Assembly (NCBI GenBank): GCA_018817315.1
Contig: JAHITV010000004.1
Coordinates: 1-54,738, forward strand
Length of the DNA: 54,738 nt
DNA from: Patescibacteria group bacterium
GTDB lineage: Bacteria; Patescibacteriota; Patescibacteriia; UBA1558; UBA10009
Direction: 5' to 3'
Numbering within the stretch: position 1 is the first letter of the stretch; every line of letters starts with the position of its first letter. Below the pieces are notes generated by a model, which was given only the letters and a program-made list of their open reading frames with translations, had not been told where the DNA came from and made no database searches. The position numbers were made by a program, and so were the translations under genes. Of the stretch, positions 1 to 8,689 are shown piece by piece.

Positions 1-1
1 A

Positions 2-88
2 CAGGGCTATTTTGTTCGCTCTGTTGGCCCAGGTCTAACCAAAGAACAAGTCGAGAAATATATTGAGGAGCAATCCGAGGAAAGATAA
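2..88 (+). pseudogene. tnpA: IS200/IS605-family transposase TnpA, C-terminal fragment cut by the window edge
   Basis: The first open frame (28 codons, stop TAA at 86-88) reads GYFVRSVGPGLTKEQVEKYI followed by a Glu-rich tail. This matches the C-terminal helix of Y1-type HUH transposases of the IS200 group (ARGYFV.SVG...EE.I..YI pattern known for the family). Only the last ~28 residues are inside the window; the catalytic HUH and Tyr lie outside, so it cannot be said whether the gene is intact. A perfect hairpin follows 13 bases after the stop, as expected for the right end of such an element. The window's other end carries the first codons of a second TnpA in the same orientation. Confidence 0.75.
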
Positions 89-101
89 TTATTAGGTCAA
101 G

Positions 102-122
102 CTCCGATGCTTGGCATCGGAG
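102..122. repeat. Right-end hairpin of the IS200/IS605-type element
   Basis: Perfect inverted repeat: arm CTCCGATGC, loop TTG, arm GCATCGGAG. It lies just after the tnpA stop, where IS200/IS605 elements carry the subterminal hairpin that TnpA binds as single-stranded DNA. The hairpin at 54621-54641 before the other tnpA has the same loop and a stem that differs at two positions, both compensated. TCAA at 126-129 and TTGAC at 136-140 are candidate cleavage-site sequences (inference). Confidence 0.7.
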
Positions 123-193
123 TACTCAAAGGCGCTTGACTTTATTTTTATATTATATAATAAAGACATAGGATAGTAAATATGATGAATAGT

Positions 194-225
194 TTACATT
201 ACATAGTGATTTTTTCTAGTATAAT
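194..225 (+). promoter_or_regulatory. Possible serS promoter
   Basis: A TATAAT hexamer sits at 220-225 with TTACAT-like sequences at 194-199 and 199-204. Spacing is not ideal (20 or 15 bases), so this rests mainly on the -10 element. It would give a leader of about 65 nt before serS, too short for a T-box. Confidence 0.35.
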
Positions 226-295
226 GGTGACATATGACACATTCACCTTTTGATAGTTATTGATTTTTTTTGGTTTTGGTATTAAAATTTAGAAT

Positions 296-1555
296 ATGCT
301 GGATATCAAATTCATTAGAGACAATAAAGATTTGGTGGTTAAGAATAACCGAAGCAGAGGTGTTAAAGTTGACATTGATAAGTTACTCAGGCTTGATGAA
401 AAAATGAAAAAAAATTTGCAGGAACTGGAAAGAAGAAGAGCTGAACATAATAAAAATTCCAAAATAAAAATAGACGATAAGCAGAAGAGATTGCAAATGA
501 GAAAATTTGTAGAAAGTATTAGACATTTAAAAGAAATAATTGTCAAACAAACAGCAGAAATTGACGAGATTTTATATCAAATACCGGGTTTAAATTCACC
601 AACTACGCCGATCGGTAAGTCAGAGGAAGATAATCAAATCGTTAAAACAGTGGGTCAACCAACTGAATTTAACTTTAAACCAAAGGACTACATGGAACTG
701 GCTGAATTGCATGATTTAATAGATACTAAGAGAGCAGCTAAAGTAAGTGGTTCTAGATTTGGTTTTTTAAAAAATCAAGCTGTAGAAATACAATTTGCTT
801 TAGTTAACTATACTTTGGACTTGCTTAAAAAAGAAGGCTTTATTCCCTTTATTACTCCAGCTTTGGTTAAAAAGGAAATAATGGAAAAAACTGGTTATGA
901 CACTTATACCAGAGGTCAGGATGCTTATTTTTTGGAAAAGGACAATCTCTATTTAGTGGGTACTGGCGAACATGCCTTAATTGCTTATCATGCAGATGAA
1001 ATATTAAGGAATAAAGATTTACCTTTAAGATATACTACCTATTCAAGTTGTTTTAGACGTGAGGCAGGCAGCTACGGTAAAGATACTAAAGGTATTTTAA
1101 GGGTACATCAATTTGATAAATTAGAAATGATCAGTTTGACCACACCAGATAAGTCCAAAGAAGAGTTTACTTTTCTTTTATCTCTTCAAGAGAAATTAGT
1201 TTTTGGTTTGGGTTTACCTTACCGTCTTTTAGAAGTGTGTACTGGAGATCTGCCTAAACCATCCTCTAAAGTTATTGATCTTGAATGTTGGCTTCCTTCA
1301 GAGAATAAATATCGCGAAACTCATTCAGTTTCTAATTGCACTGATTATCAGGCCAGGGATTTAAATATTAAATTTAAGAATCAAAAAAATAATAATGAGT
1401 ATGTCCATATTTTAAACGGAACTGCTTTTGCTATTGGTAGAATTTTGTTAGTGATTTTGGAAAATTACCAACAAGCAGATGGCAGTATTGATATTCCCAA
1501 AGTTTTAGTTGATTATATGCCAAGCAAGATAAAGAAGATATCAGTTAAAAAATAG
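296..1555 (+). CDS. serS: Seryl-tRNA synthetase
   Basis: Class II aminoacyl-tRNA synthetase that charges tRNA-Ser (and tRNA-Sec where present) with serine in the cytoplasm. Residues 1-110 form the Lys/Glu-rich helical arm that contacts the long variable arm of tRNA-Ser; the catalytic domain follows. Visible motifs: motif 1 region GFIPFITPALV (about 181-191), the serine-pocket loop VGTGEHAL (about 221-228), motif 2 FRREAGSYGKDTKGILRVHQ (253-272) and motif 3 NGTAFAIGR (374-382; many families have NGSGLAVGR). The length of 419 aa is normal. The ATG is preceded by AT-rich sequence with no SD, as for most genes here. It stands alone; the next gene has its own promoter. Confidence 0.95.
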   Translation: MLDIKFIRDNKDLVVKNNRSRGVKVDIDKLLRLDEKMKKNLQELERRRAEHNKNSKIKIDDKQKRLQMRKFVESIRHLKEIIVKQTAEIDEILYQIPGLNSPTTPIGKSEEDNQIVKTVGQPTEFNFKPKDYMELAELHDLIDTKRAAKVSGSRFGFLKNQAVEIQFALVNYTLDLLKKEGFIPFITPALVKKEIMEKTGYDTYTRGQDAYFLEKDNLYLVGTGEHALIAYHADEILRNKDLPLRYTTYSSCFRREAGSYGKDTKGILRVHQFDKLEMISLTTPDKSKEEFTFLLSLQEKLVFGLGLPYRLLEVCTGDLPKPSSKVIDLECWLPSENKYRETHSVSNCTDYQARDLNIKFKNQKNNNEYVHILNGTAFAIGRILLVILENYQQADGSIDIPKVLVDYMPSKIKKISVKK

Positions 1556-1566
1556 GAAAAAAGTCC

Positions 1567-1595
1567 TTGACTTTTTATTAAAATTGCGCTATAAT
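1567..1595 (+). promoter_or_regulatory. Sigma-70 type promoter
   Basis: TTGACT (1567-1572), 17-base spacer, TATAAT (1590-1595). Transcription would begin near 1602 and give an 80-nt AT-rich leader before the gene at 1682. Confidence 0.75.
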
Positions 1596-1681
1596 AAGAT
1601 TGTAACTACACATTTTAAGTGTATTTTTCTTTTTAAATTTATATATAAACAAATTTAAAAAATAAAGATAAAAACAAAAAT

Positions 1682-2116
1682 ATGAAAAAAAGGCGCCAAA
1701 CTTGCCGGCGAAAAAAGCAAGGCAGTTTAAAAAATTTCTTATTTAAAAGTATAGATACGGAAAAGGTTTTGAATATAAGCACAATGATGCAGTTTAACTT
1801 AATAGCAGTGGGGTGTGTGATCGTATTTAATCTGCTTTTACTTCATCTAACAATGATGGGTAGCCCGGTCTATAAACAAGAACTTATAACTCCTACCGTT
1901 AAAAGTTTAAGTCAATCTACTATCGTAGAGGCAAGTGGTGAAATTTTGCAAAATACGACTCGGGCTTTTTCCCTGACTAATGGACCATTACTTAATACTT
2001 TTGAAGTTGTAGAATATTATGGTCAAGGCATTAATCATTATTTAACCTCAGCGATCAGCTCAACTCAGCGGTCATTAGATCTTTCGTTGTATACTTCTCT
2101 TGCTTCAACCTATTAA
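1682..2116 (+). CDS. Hypothetical one-helix membrane protein
   Basis: I do not recognise this 144-aa protein. The first ~30 residues are very basic (KKRRQTCRRKK). One hydrophobic stretch (about 39-59, IAVGCVIVFNLLLLHL) should span the membrane with the basic end inside. The outer part is Ser/Thr-rich and ends with HYLTSAISSTQRSLDLSLY. It has its own promoter (1567-1595) and terminator (2136-2166), so it is monocistronic. There is no SD. It is probably a lineage-specific envelope protein; no function can be assigned. Confidence 0.7.
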   Translation: MKKRRQTCRRKKQGSLKNFLFKSIDTEKVLNISTMMQFNLIAVGCVIVFNLLLLHLTMMGSPVYKQELITPTVKSLSQSTIVEASGEILQNTTRAFSLTNGPLLNTFEVVEYYGQGINHYLTSAISSTQRSLDLSLYTSLASTY

Positions 2117-2135
2117 TTATATAATTATAATAAAA

Positions 2136-2166
2136 CAAAAAGGCCCTAGTTTGTTAGGGTCTTTTT
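2136..2166 (+). terminator. Rho-independent terminator
   Basis: Stem with core CCCTA / TAGGG, flanked by AAAAAGG on the 5' side and GTCTTTTT on the 3' side, 20 bases after the hypothetical gene. The A-run/T-run flanks may also let it act on the leftward 44-aa gene that ends at 2185. Confidence 0.8.
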
Positions 2167-2184
2167 GAATCTAAATAAAATTGT

Positions 2185-2319
2185 TTATACTTCTTCTTGT
2201 GTTTCTTCACTATTATCATCTTCAGCGGGCATATCAGTTGTAGGTGCATCGGTTGCAGGCATGTCAGTATCAGTTTCTTCTGTGTCTGTGCCTGGAGCGA
2301 AAGTATTATCATCTTGCAT
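2185..2319 (-). CDS. Small acidic protein (44 aa)
   Basis: A short leftward frame encodes MQDDNTFAPGTDTEETDTDM followed by PAT/PTT/PAE repeats and an EETQEEV end. It has about 15 Asp/Glu, no Lys or Arg, and is almost certainly disordered. A strong promoter lies at 2389-2416 on the same strand, and AGAAAG lies ~10 bases before the ATG. Promoter plus unbroken low-complexity coding argue that it is real. Similar Asp/Thr/Pro-rich mini-proteins are, to my recollection, common in CPR genomes. Function unknown. Confidence 0.6.
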   Translation of the reverse strand: MQDDNTFAPGTDTEETDTDMPATDAPTTDMPAEDDNSEETQEEV

Positions 2320-2388
2320 GTGTAGAACTTTCTTATGACTCTTTATTAAAATAATGAGCCATTATTTATTAATTAATAAGTTTTTTAT

Positions 2389-2416
2389 ATTATAATTGAT
2401 TGTCAACAATTGTCAA
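2389..2416 (-). promoter_or_regulatory. Promoter for the 44-aa acidic protein
   Basis: Read leftward: TTGACA (2416-2411), 16-base spacer, TATAAT (2394-2389). A second TTGACA lies inside the spacer (2406-2401), giving a 10-base direct repeat TTGACAATTG/TTGACAATCA that could be an operator. The promoter lies between pilB and the small gene, so the small gene is transcribed independently. Confidence 0.7.
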
Positions 2417-2441
2417 CCCCAATAATCAACCTTATAAAAAG

Positions 2442-4163
2442 TTATTCTGCTACCTTAAACACTTCCTCCACAGTGGTAATACCATCTTTGGCTTTTAAGA
2501 GACCATCTTGGACCATAGTTAACATGCCGTTTTCTACGGCAATATTTTGGATATCATATTCCGAAACCTTACCTGAAAGAATTAACTTTTCAATTTGAGA
2601 ATCCATGGTTAAAACTTCATAAATTCCTATTCGTCCTTTATAACCCAAGCCATGACATTCTTTACAACCTTGACCCCGGTAAAATTTTAGATTATGTAAA
2701 TCCTCTTTTTCTAAAGCAGCAGCTGTTTTAGGGGGGATGACAGAAAGAATATTTAATATCCTGGTCATTACATCATTATCAATTTTATCTTCCACCTTAC
2801 AATTATTACAGATTTTTCTAACTAGACGTTGACCAATCATGGCATTGAGAGCAGGTGAAAGCAGGAAGGGCTTTACTTCCATAGCTAAAAATCTAGGAAT
2901 AGCTCCAGCAGCGCTGTTGGTATGGATAGTGGAAATAACCAGATGTCCGGTTAAAGCGGCGTTGATAGCAACATTCGCAGTTTCCAGGTCGCGAATTTCA
3001 CCAACCATAATTATATCAGGATCTTGTCTTAAAACTGAACGTAGTCCCTTGGCAAAAGTATAATCTTTACTGAAATCAACCTGGCTTTGATTAATTCCTT
3101 CAAGCTTATATTCAATAGGATCCTCTAAAGTGATGATTTTAGTTTCTGCGTCATTGAGTTTGTTAAGAACAGCATAAAGAGTAGTGGTTTTACCTGAACC
3201 AGTAGGACCAGTAGTAACAATCATGCCGTTTGGTCTTTTGGTTTCGTGTAGCAGATCAACAAAGGCTTTCCCTCTAAGTCCTAAATCTTCAAATTTTAAA
3301 CCAACAGCAGAAGAACGTAGTAATCTCATAACTACACTTTCACCAAAAGAGGTGGGAATAGTGGAAACACGCACTTCAACATGGTCATTAGTTAAATGAA
3401 TAGTAAAACGACCATCCTGTGGTTTATTACTGATATTGATTTTTAAACCAGAGAGTAATTTGATTCTGGAGATTATTTTTACCCAGTTTCCATGTAGAAG
3501 TGAAGCTACAGTATGGAGTACGCCGTCAATACGAAAACGAACCTTAATATTTTTTTCTTCTGCTTCAATGTGTATATCAGAAGAATCAGTTTGTAAAGCA
3601 GAAGCTATGATCAAAGTCACTAATTCGGAAATATTGACTTCATTTACTTTTTTTTGCAACTGTTCAAAGGACTCTAATTCTTGTTGATATCTTTTTAGAG
3701 ATTCTTCAGTTATTTCAACTCCACTGGTGAATTTTTTTATTTTAGGAATCTTTTCATAAAGTTTATAGGCCAAATCAAAACTGGACTGAGAGATAAGATA
3801 AATCTCTACATTAGCATGGTAATTTTTAGCAATTTCTAAAGCTAAAGCTTTGAGTTGAGGATTTTGAGGATTAGTGGAGCCTAAACGGATTTCCTGGTTA
3901 GTGTAAAAAAAACAGATGGTATTTAAAGTTTCGGCCTGTTCTTGGGGTAAGATAGCTACGGCAATAGGTGAAACTGGAAAACCTTTTAGATTAATATAAG
4001 GAACCCCTAAATCATTAGCTTTGACTTCGGTTATTTTTTCAATATTGGTTAGATCCAGTTCCTTCATCTTGTTCTGTAATTCTTGTTTTGTTTCTTCCGG
4101 GGCAACTTTAGGGGCTCTGTTAGAAGAGGAGGGTGGAGAATTTACAAAATTAATTTTAGTCAT
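2442..4163 (-). CDS. pilB: GspE/PilB-type secretion or type IV pilus assembly ATPase
   Basis: Hexameric ATPase that powers pilin polymerisation or type II-like secretion at the inner membrane. A GspE_N-like domain covers about 35-150. The ATPase domain shows Walker A GPTGSGKT (319-326), the Asp box ITLEDPIEY (344-352), Walker B DPDIIMVGEIRD (381-392) and His box GHLVISTIHTN (406-416). A tetracysteine zinc site (C452, C455, C500, C503) is typical of PilB/GspE. At 573 aa it is complete. No pilin, PilC, PilT or PilM-Q gene lies in the window, so the partners must be elsewhere. The ATG has no SD. PilB is the better guess because CPR genomes commonly carry type IV pili (inference). Confidence 0.88.
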   Translation of the reverse strand: MTKINFVNSPPSSSNRAPKVAPEETKQELQNKMKELDLTNIEKITEVKANDLGVPYINLKGFPVSPIAVAILPQEQAETLNTICFFYTNQEIRLGSTNPQNPQLKALALEIAKNYHANVEIYLISQSSFDLAYKLYEKIPKIKKFTSGVEITEESLKRYQQELESFEQLQKKVNEVNISELVTLIIASALQTDSSDIHIEAEEKNIKVRFRIDGVLHTVASLLHGNWVKIISRIKLLSGLKINISNKPQDGRFTIHLTNDHVEVRVSTIPTSFGESVVMRLLRSSAVGLKFEDLGLRGKAFVDLLHETKRPNGMIVTTGPTGSGKTTTLYAVLNKLNDAETKIITLEDPIEYKLEGINQSQVDFSKDYTFAKGLRSVLRQDPDIIMVGEIRDLETANVAINAALTGHLVISTIHTNSAAGAIPRFLAMEVKPFLLSPALNAMIGQRLVRKICNNCKVEDKIDNDVMTRILNILSVIPPKTAAALEKEDLHNLKFYRGQGCKECHGLGYKGRIGIYEVLTMDSQIEKLILSGKVSEYDIQNIAVENGMLTMVQDGLLKAKDGITTVEEVFKVAE

Positions 4164-4206
4164 AATTTATCTTATCATTTTAATTTTACTTTATTTTAAT
4201 TATTAG

Positions 4207-4240
4207 AACAACCCTGTACTGTTTATAGTACAGGGTTGTT
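4207..4240. terminator. Strong hairpin between membrane-protein gene and pilB
   Basis: Perfect 14-bp stem (arm AACAACCCTGTACT) with a 6-base loop. It lies 22 bases after the stop of the leftward gene at 4262-5248 and upstream of pilB. The flanks are AT-rich but have no clean T-run on either strand, so terminator function is likely rather than certain. Confidence 0.6.
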
Positions 4241-4261
4241 ATTTATTTTCTAAAATACTAA

Positions 4262-5248
4262 TTAAGATTTCTTTTTAATTTTTTTGGGAATGGCCGCTAT
4301 CAATCTTACAAGTTTACTGTAAGATTTTTTACCGTCACTCAAGCGTAAAAATAACAATGTCCATGAGCTAAACTGAAAGGTAGCAAGTCCTGAACCGGCT
4401 ATTATAGTAATAATAACAGAAATAAATAACGGTATAGTAATTATACTCCAGAAACTATTAGGATTTTGAAAAGCGCTGATTATACCTATGAAAAAGAAAG
4501 GTGAAAATAAAAGGAAAGCAATAATTAAAATAACTAAAGCAATAAGAGAATTGATTATCAAAAGAATCAGAGCCATCTCTAAACTAACTAACCAATTAGC
4601 GGTAAAGAGCCGCCAGCCGTTTTTAAAGGATTGCCACATCTTTTGGCCTCGTAAAATTACATAAGCACTGGCATATCTGGTGACAAAGGAAATAATAATA
4701 GTTAAAGGAATAAAAATTAAGAAAGTTAAAATTACTATTAAGACATTGAGTACATAATTGCCTTTAACAAATGTCACTAAAATTAAGGGGGTTAAAATTA
4801 AAGCTAGTACTCCGTAAATGATAACTTTGGCTATAATGTAAAGGCCCAAAATTGGTCCAAATTTTTTACTGCCAACACTTAACAAGGTACTGAAATTATC
4901 TCTTTTTTCTTGAGAGGCATTGGCACTGCCTTGGATTAAGCCCCCTACCGAGGAAATAATCAACCAGACTAGTAGAGCCAAGACTGCTAGTATTACTACA
5001 ATTAATAAGCCAAATAAAAAACCTTCTCCCAAAGAAATATCAAAGTTAAGCATGGAGCTGGATAATGCGGCTTTTAAATTACTAACTGTTTCTGGTTGAT
5101 TTTGGATTTTTTTAATCTGATTGGTAAGAATTTGATACTCACCACTATTGCCTAAAAAAGAAACAAAAAATCCCAAAGGCCATAAATAAAAGTACTTTTT
5201 GGTAATATACCAAGCTTTTTTTAAAATTTGACGATATAAACTAGTCAT
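4262..5248 (-). CDS. Polytopic membrane protein of unknown function
   Basis: The 328-aa protein has about six hydrophobic segments (roughly 17-33, 77-99, 131-160, 164-190, 218-250, 267-290), a Lys-rich C-terminus (IPKKIKKKS) and a soluble loop at 35-72. The motif TRYASAYVILRGQKMWQSFK between helices 4 and 5 resembles the loop of DUF-type CPR membrane proteins described only as hypothetical; I do not recognise a catalytic motif. It is 47 bases downstream of ftsH, so it may be co-transcribed with it and act as an FtsH-associated envelope protein, but that is speculation. Confidence 0.7.
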   Translation of the reverse strand: MTSLYRQILKKAWYITKKYFYLWPLGFFVSFLGNSGEYQILTNQIKKIQNQPETVSNLKAALSSSMLNFDISLGEGFLFGLLIVVILAVLALLVWLIISSVGGLIQGSANASQEKRDNFSTLLSVGSKKFGPILGLYIIAKVIIYGVLALILTPLILVTFVKGNYVLNVLIVILTFLIFIPLTIIISFVTRYASAYVILRGQKMWQSFKNGWRLFTANWLVSLEMALILLIINSLIALVILIIAFLLFSPFFFIGIISAFQNPNSFWSIITIPLFISVIITIIAGSGLATFQFSSWTLLFLRLSDGKKSYSKLVRLIAAIPKKIKKKS

Positions 5249-5295
5249 GGGGGTACTAGTTAATAATTATGTTTTTATCAGATAATAAGATTATA

Positions 5296-7125
5296 CTAAT
5301 TTTTTGAATTTTTGAAAAGGGCTTCAAATTCTTCTCTCTCCAAAGTTTCCTTAACCAATAATTCATTAGTTATTTTTTCCAATAGACTCCGGTTTTTAGT
5401 TAAAAGATTTTTGGCTGTTTTCTTAGCACCATTAATCAGGTTACTGATTTCTTGATCAATGATTTCGGCAATTTTTTCACTGTAGTCACGTCTTTCATGA
5501 ATTTCTTTTCCTAAGAAAATTAATTCTTCCCGTTCACCAAAAGTTCTAGGTCCTAAAAGTTCACTCATACCATATTCAGTAACTAAGCGCCGAGCAAGTT
5601 TAGTGGCTTCTTTTAAATCATTAGAAGCACCAGTGGTTACTTCTTTAAAGATTTCTTTTTCAGTAACATGACCGGCTAAAAGTACTGCCAGCTCGTCTAA
5701 AAATTCACTGAGGCTTCTTAAGTGTTTATCTTCGCTAGGTAATTTCATGGTATAACCAGCAACCCTACCTCTGGAAATAATAGAAACTTTATGAACTGGA
5801 TCAGCGTGAGGTAAAAGATGAGCAACCAAAGCATGTCCAGCTTCGTGATAAGCAGTTATCTTTTTTTCTTTTTCTGATAAAACATGACTTTTTCTTTCAG
5901 GTCCTAACATCACTTTTTCAATACTTTCAATTAACTCAGCCATACTTATTTTTTTCTTGTCATTTTTAGCCGTTAGAATAGCTGCTTCATTAAGCAGATT
6001 AGCTAAATCTGCTCCGGCAAAACCAGGAGTTCTTTGAGCAATAGTTTTCAAGTTAGTATCAGTTTCTAAAGGTTTATTTTTAGCATGAACTTCTAAAATA
6101 GCTTTACGGTCTTTAATATCAGGCAGATCAATGATTACCTGGCGATCAAAACGACCAGGTCTAAGTAAAGCAGGATCTAAAACATCGGGTCGGTTGGTAG
6201 CGGCAATGACAATAACATTAGTATCAGTTTCAAAACCATCCATTTCAGTTAGAATCTGATTAAGCGTTTGTTCTCTTTCATCATGAGAACCTCCTAAACC
6301 TGCACCACGTTGACGTCCTACAGCATCAATTTCATCAATAAAAATAATGGCCGGTGCCGCCTTTTTAGCTTTATGAAAGAGATCACGAACCCGGGAAGCA
6401 CCAACTCCCACAAACATCTCTACAAATTCTGAACCAGAGATATGAAAAAAGGGTACCTTAGCTTCACCAGCTACTGCTCTGGCTAGCAGTGTTTTACCAG
6501 TACCTGGAGGGCCTAATAATAATGTTCCTTTGGGGATTTTGGCTCCTAAAGCTAGGTATTTTTGAGGATTTTTTAAAAAGTCCACAACTTCCACTAATTC
6601 TCCTTTAGCTTCTTCGGCGCCAGCCACATCTGCAAAAGTGGTTCTGTTTTTAGTATCCTGGTTAATCATTTTAGCACTTGATTGGCTAAAGGAAAGAGCG
6701 CGGTTGTTAGCACCCTGCACTTGCCGCATCATAAACCAGATAAAAGCGGCGATAAAAATGAAAGGAATTAAAAACGGTAAAATAGCTCCCAGCCAAAGTG
6801 AAGTGGAGGAATTTTGTTTAATTTCTATTTCTGCCTTTTCTAATTTTTCTGGAGATACGGCAAAATTATTCATTAAAGTACTTAGAGATTCGGTAGTTTC
6901 CTTATAGGTTATTTTTTCCTTGTCATCATTTAAGATGATTTTTATTTTTTCCTCACTAACTTCTATTTTTTTTACCTCTTCATTATTAATAAATTCAATC
7001 AGTTTATTAATACCTATAATCTCCGGCTTTTTATTGGTTGAAGAGTTGTACAAACTAAAAAGACTGGCGATAAAAATGAAAACCAGTAAAAAGATTAGAA
7101 AATTTTTAAAAAGTGAACTTCTCAT
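5296..7125 (-). CDS. ftsH: ATP-dependent zinc metalloprotease FtsH
   Basis: Membrane-anchored AAA+ protease that extracts and degrades membrane and short-lived cytosolic proteins. Helix 1 is at about 8-27, a short extracytoplasmic domain at 30-108, helix 2 at 110-134. The AAA domain has Walker A GPPGTGKT (205-212), Walker [10 protein letters not shown] and second region of homology RPGRFDRQ. The M41 peptidase site is HEAGH (427-431), with the third ligand in the [11 protein letters not shown] segment (D503). At 609 aa the length is normal. No SD precedes the ATG. It may be the first gene of a unit with the downstream membrane protein. Confidence 0.97.
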   Translation of the reverse strand: MRSSLFKNFLIFLLVFIFIASLFSLYNSSTNKKPEIIGINKLIEFINNEEVKKIEVSEEKIKIILNDDKEKITYKETTESLSTLMNNFAVSPEKLEKAEIEIKQNSSTSLWLGAILPFLIPFIFIAAFIWFMMRQVQGANNRALSFSQSSAKMINQDTKNRTTFADVAGAEEAKGELVEVVDFLKNPQKYLALGAKIPKGTLLLGPPGTGKTLLARAVAGEAKVPFFHISGSEFVEMFVGVGASRVRDLFHKAKKAAPAIIFIDEIDAVGRQRGAGLGGSHDEREQTLNQILTEMDGFETDTNVIVIAATNRPDVLDPALLRPGRFDRQVIIDLPDIKDRKAILEVHAKNKPLETDTNLKTIAQRTPGFAGADLANLLNEAAILTAKNDKKKISMAELIESIEKVMLGPERKSHVLSEKEKKITAYHEAGHALVAHLLPHADPVHKVSIISRGRVAGYTMKLPSEDKHLRSLSEFLDELAVLLAGHVTEKEIFKEVTTGASNDLKEATKLARRLVTEYGMSELLGPRTFGEREELIFLGKEIHERRDYSEKIAEIIDQEISNLINGAKKTAKNLLTKNRSLLEKITNELLVKETLEREEFEALFKNSKN

Positions 7126-7239
7126 TATTATTGATAATTAAATTTAAAGAAAGTATTAATTATTATAATATAATAAGCTTTCTCTGGCAACAGAATTTTC
7201 TAACAAACAATTAATCCAGCTAAGAAGAATCTTATTATT

Positions 7240-8490
7240 TTATTTTTTAGTCTTATCCTCAACTTTATCTTTCTTTTCTTCTTTGACCTTATTTTTTTCA
7301 CCTTCTTTTTCAGAAGACTTAGTTTTTTCAGAGGTTTTTAAAGAAAGCCCTAAACGGTGGTTTTCTGGTTCAAGTGAAATTATCTTAAAATCATAAGTTT
7401 TTTCTTCAATTAAAACATCTTCAGGGTGATTGAGGTTTTTATCAGAAATTTCGGAAATATGGACTAAACCGTGAATATCTTTATCAAGTTCTATAAAAGC
7501 ACCGAAAGGATTAAATTTTAACACTTTGCCCTTAACTTTTTGCCCAATCTTGTATTTTTTGGAAACATCTCTCCATGGGTCTTTAATTAATTTTCTCATG
7601 GACAAAGAGATTTTTGAGTCTTCAATGGCAATAATCTCTGCTTTAATTTTATCGCCAACCTTAACAATTTGTTTAGGATTATCAATTCTTTGCCAGGCCA
7701 ATTCTGAAATATGGATTAAACCTTCTAATTTGTCTCCAAATTCCACAAAAGCACCAAAGTCAACAACGCCAGTAATTTTTCCCTCTATAACATCGCCAAC
7801 TTTATATTTCTGTAATATATGAATTTGCTTTTCTTCAACAGCGGCTTTTTCCGAAACAATTAGCTTTTCTTCATTCTCATTAACATCAATAATTTTGACT
7901 TTAAATTTTTGGTCAATGAATTTTTTTAAAGCAACTAATATTTTATTTTTATCACCACCTTCAACCCGGGGATAATGTTCAGTGGTTAACTGGGAAACAG
8001 GCAAGAATCCCATTACATTTCCTACCTTTATCATTAGTCCGCCTTTATTAGCATCAATAATACTGGCTTTGCATAATTCCTGATTTTTTAGTAAATTTTG
8101 CAGCTGATCCCAAGCTTTTTGATGGCCAGCGTATCTAAAAGAAAGCTCCATTTTGCCTTCTTCATTTTCTAATTCTAAAACAGTGGCAAAAACCTTATCT
8201 CCCACTTTTATTTTGGAATATTCTCCTGATTCATCCCATATTTCTTTGCCTCTAACTACGCCGCTGGTTAATCCTTCAATATCCAGATGAACTTCATTTT
8301 TGGAAACACTTAAAACTATTCCTTCTACTAATTCTCCAATTTTGGGGATTGGTTTTGCTAAACTTTGACTTAGCAAAACTTCCATAGGATGATTTTTGTC
8401 TTTTTTCTTGGTTTTGGCAAGATTTTTAGCTACTTGAGCTTTTTTATCGGTAGGTTTATCATTCACCGAGACTGAAATGTCAGTTTTCAT
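7240..8490 (-). CDS. rpsA: 30S ribosomal protein S1 (four S1 domains)
   Basis: RNA-binding protein that helps the 30S subunit capture mRNAs. Four S1/OB-fold repeats are visible at roughly 52-122, 138-217, 230-300 and 316-385; the last two carry the clear pattern GDVIEGKITGVVDFGAFVEF and GQKVKGKVLKFNPFGAFIEL. Both ends are Lys-rich. Many bacterial S1 proteins have four to six domains; 416 aa fits the short type. Because most genes here lack an SD, S1-assisted initiation could matter more than usual (inference). It is preceded by a consensus promoter and a ~127-nt leader that can fold. Confidence 0.92.
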   Translation of the reverse strand: MKTDISVSVNDKPTDKKAQVAKNLAKTKKKDKNHPMEVLLSQSLAKPIPKIGELVEGIVLSVSKNEVHLDIEGLTSGVVRGKEIWDESGEYSKIKVGDKVFATVLELENEEGKMELSFRYAGHQKAWDQLQNLLKNQELCKASIIDANKGGLMIKVGNVMGFLPVSQLTTEHYPRVEGGDKNKILVALKKFIDQKFKVKIIDVNENEEKLIVSEKAAVEEKQIHILQKYKVGDVIEGKITGVVDFGAFVEFGDKLEGLIHISELAWQRIDNPKQIVKVGDKIKAEIIAIEDSKISLSMRKLIKDPWRDVSKKYKIGQKVKGKVLKFNPFGAFIELDKDIHGLVHISEISDKNLNHPEDVLIEEKTYDFKIISLEPENHRLGLSLKTSEKTKSSEKEGEKNKVKEEKKDKVEDKTKK

Positions 8491-8532
8491 TTAATTAATA
8501 ATTAGTTTAACCCCTCTAAAGATTTAGAGAAG

Positions 8533-8603
8533 TCCCTTATTGACTCTGAATATTTTAGTATCTTTTGAGTTGATTAGGAATCAAAAAACTTTAAAATAAG
8601 GGA
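8533..8603 (-). promoter_or_regulatory. Foldable 5' leader of rpsA
   Basis: Arms TCCCTTATT (8533-8541) and AATAAGGGA (8595-8603) can pair across 53 bases within the untranslated leader of rpsA. A second palindrome, CTCTAAAGATTTAGAG, lies nearer the start codon (about 8514-8529). S1 in E. coli represses its own translation through its leader; whether this leader does the same is inference. Confidence 0.4.
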
Positions 8604-8623
8604 ATAAATTATGAGTCTTGGCT

Positions 8624-8652
8624 ATTATAGCTGAAAACAGTTACTTTGGCAA
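8624..8652 (-). promoter_or_regulatory. rpsA promoter
   Basis: Read leftward: TTGCCA (8652-8647), 17-base spacer, TATAAT (8629-8624). Start of transcription near 8617 gives a leader of ~127 nt. The rightward gene at 8690 must have a promoter overlapping this one; a TATAGT/TATATG cluster at 8665-8675 is the likely -10. Confidence 0.75.
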
Positions 8653-8689
8653 GGGTTTTTATGATATAGTATATGGGTAGAAAAAACTT

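Noticed and set aside
232-295. T-box riboswitch in the serS leader
   Set aside because: The leader is only about 65 nt, without the stem I or T-box sequence (UGGN) that a T-box needs.
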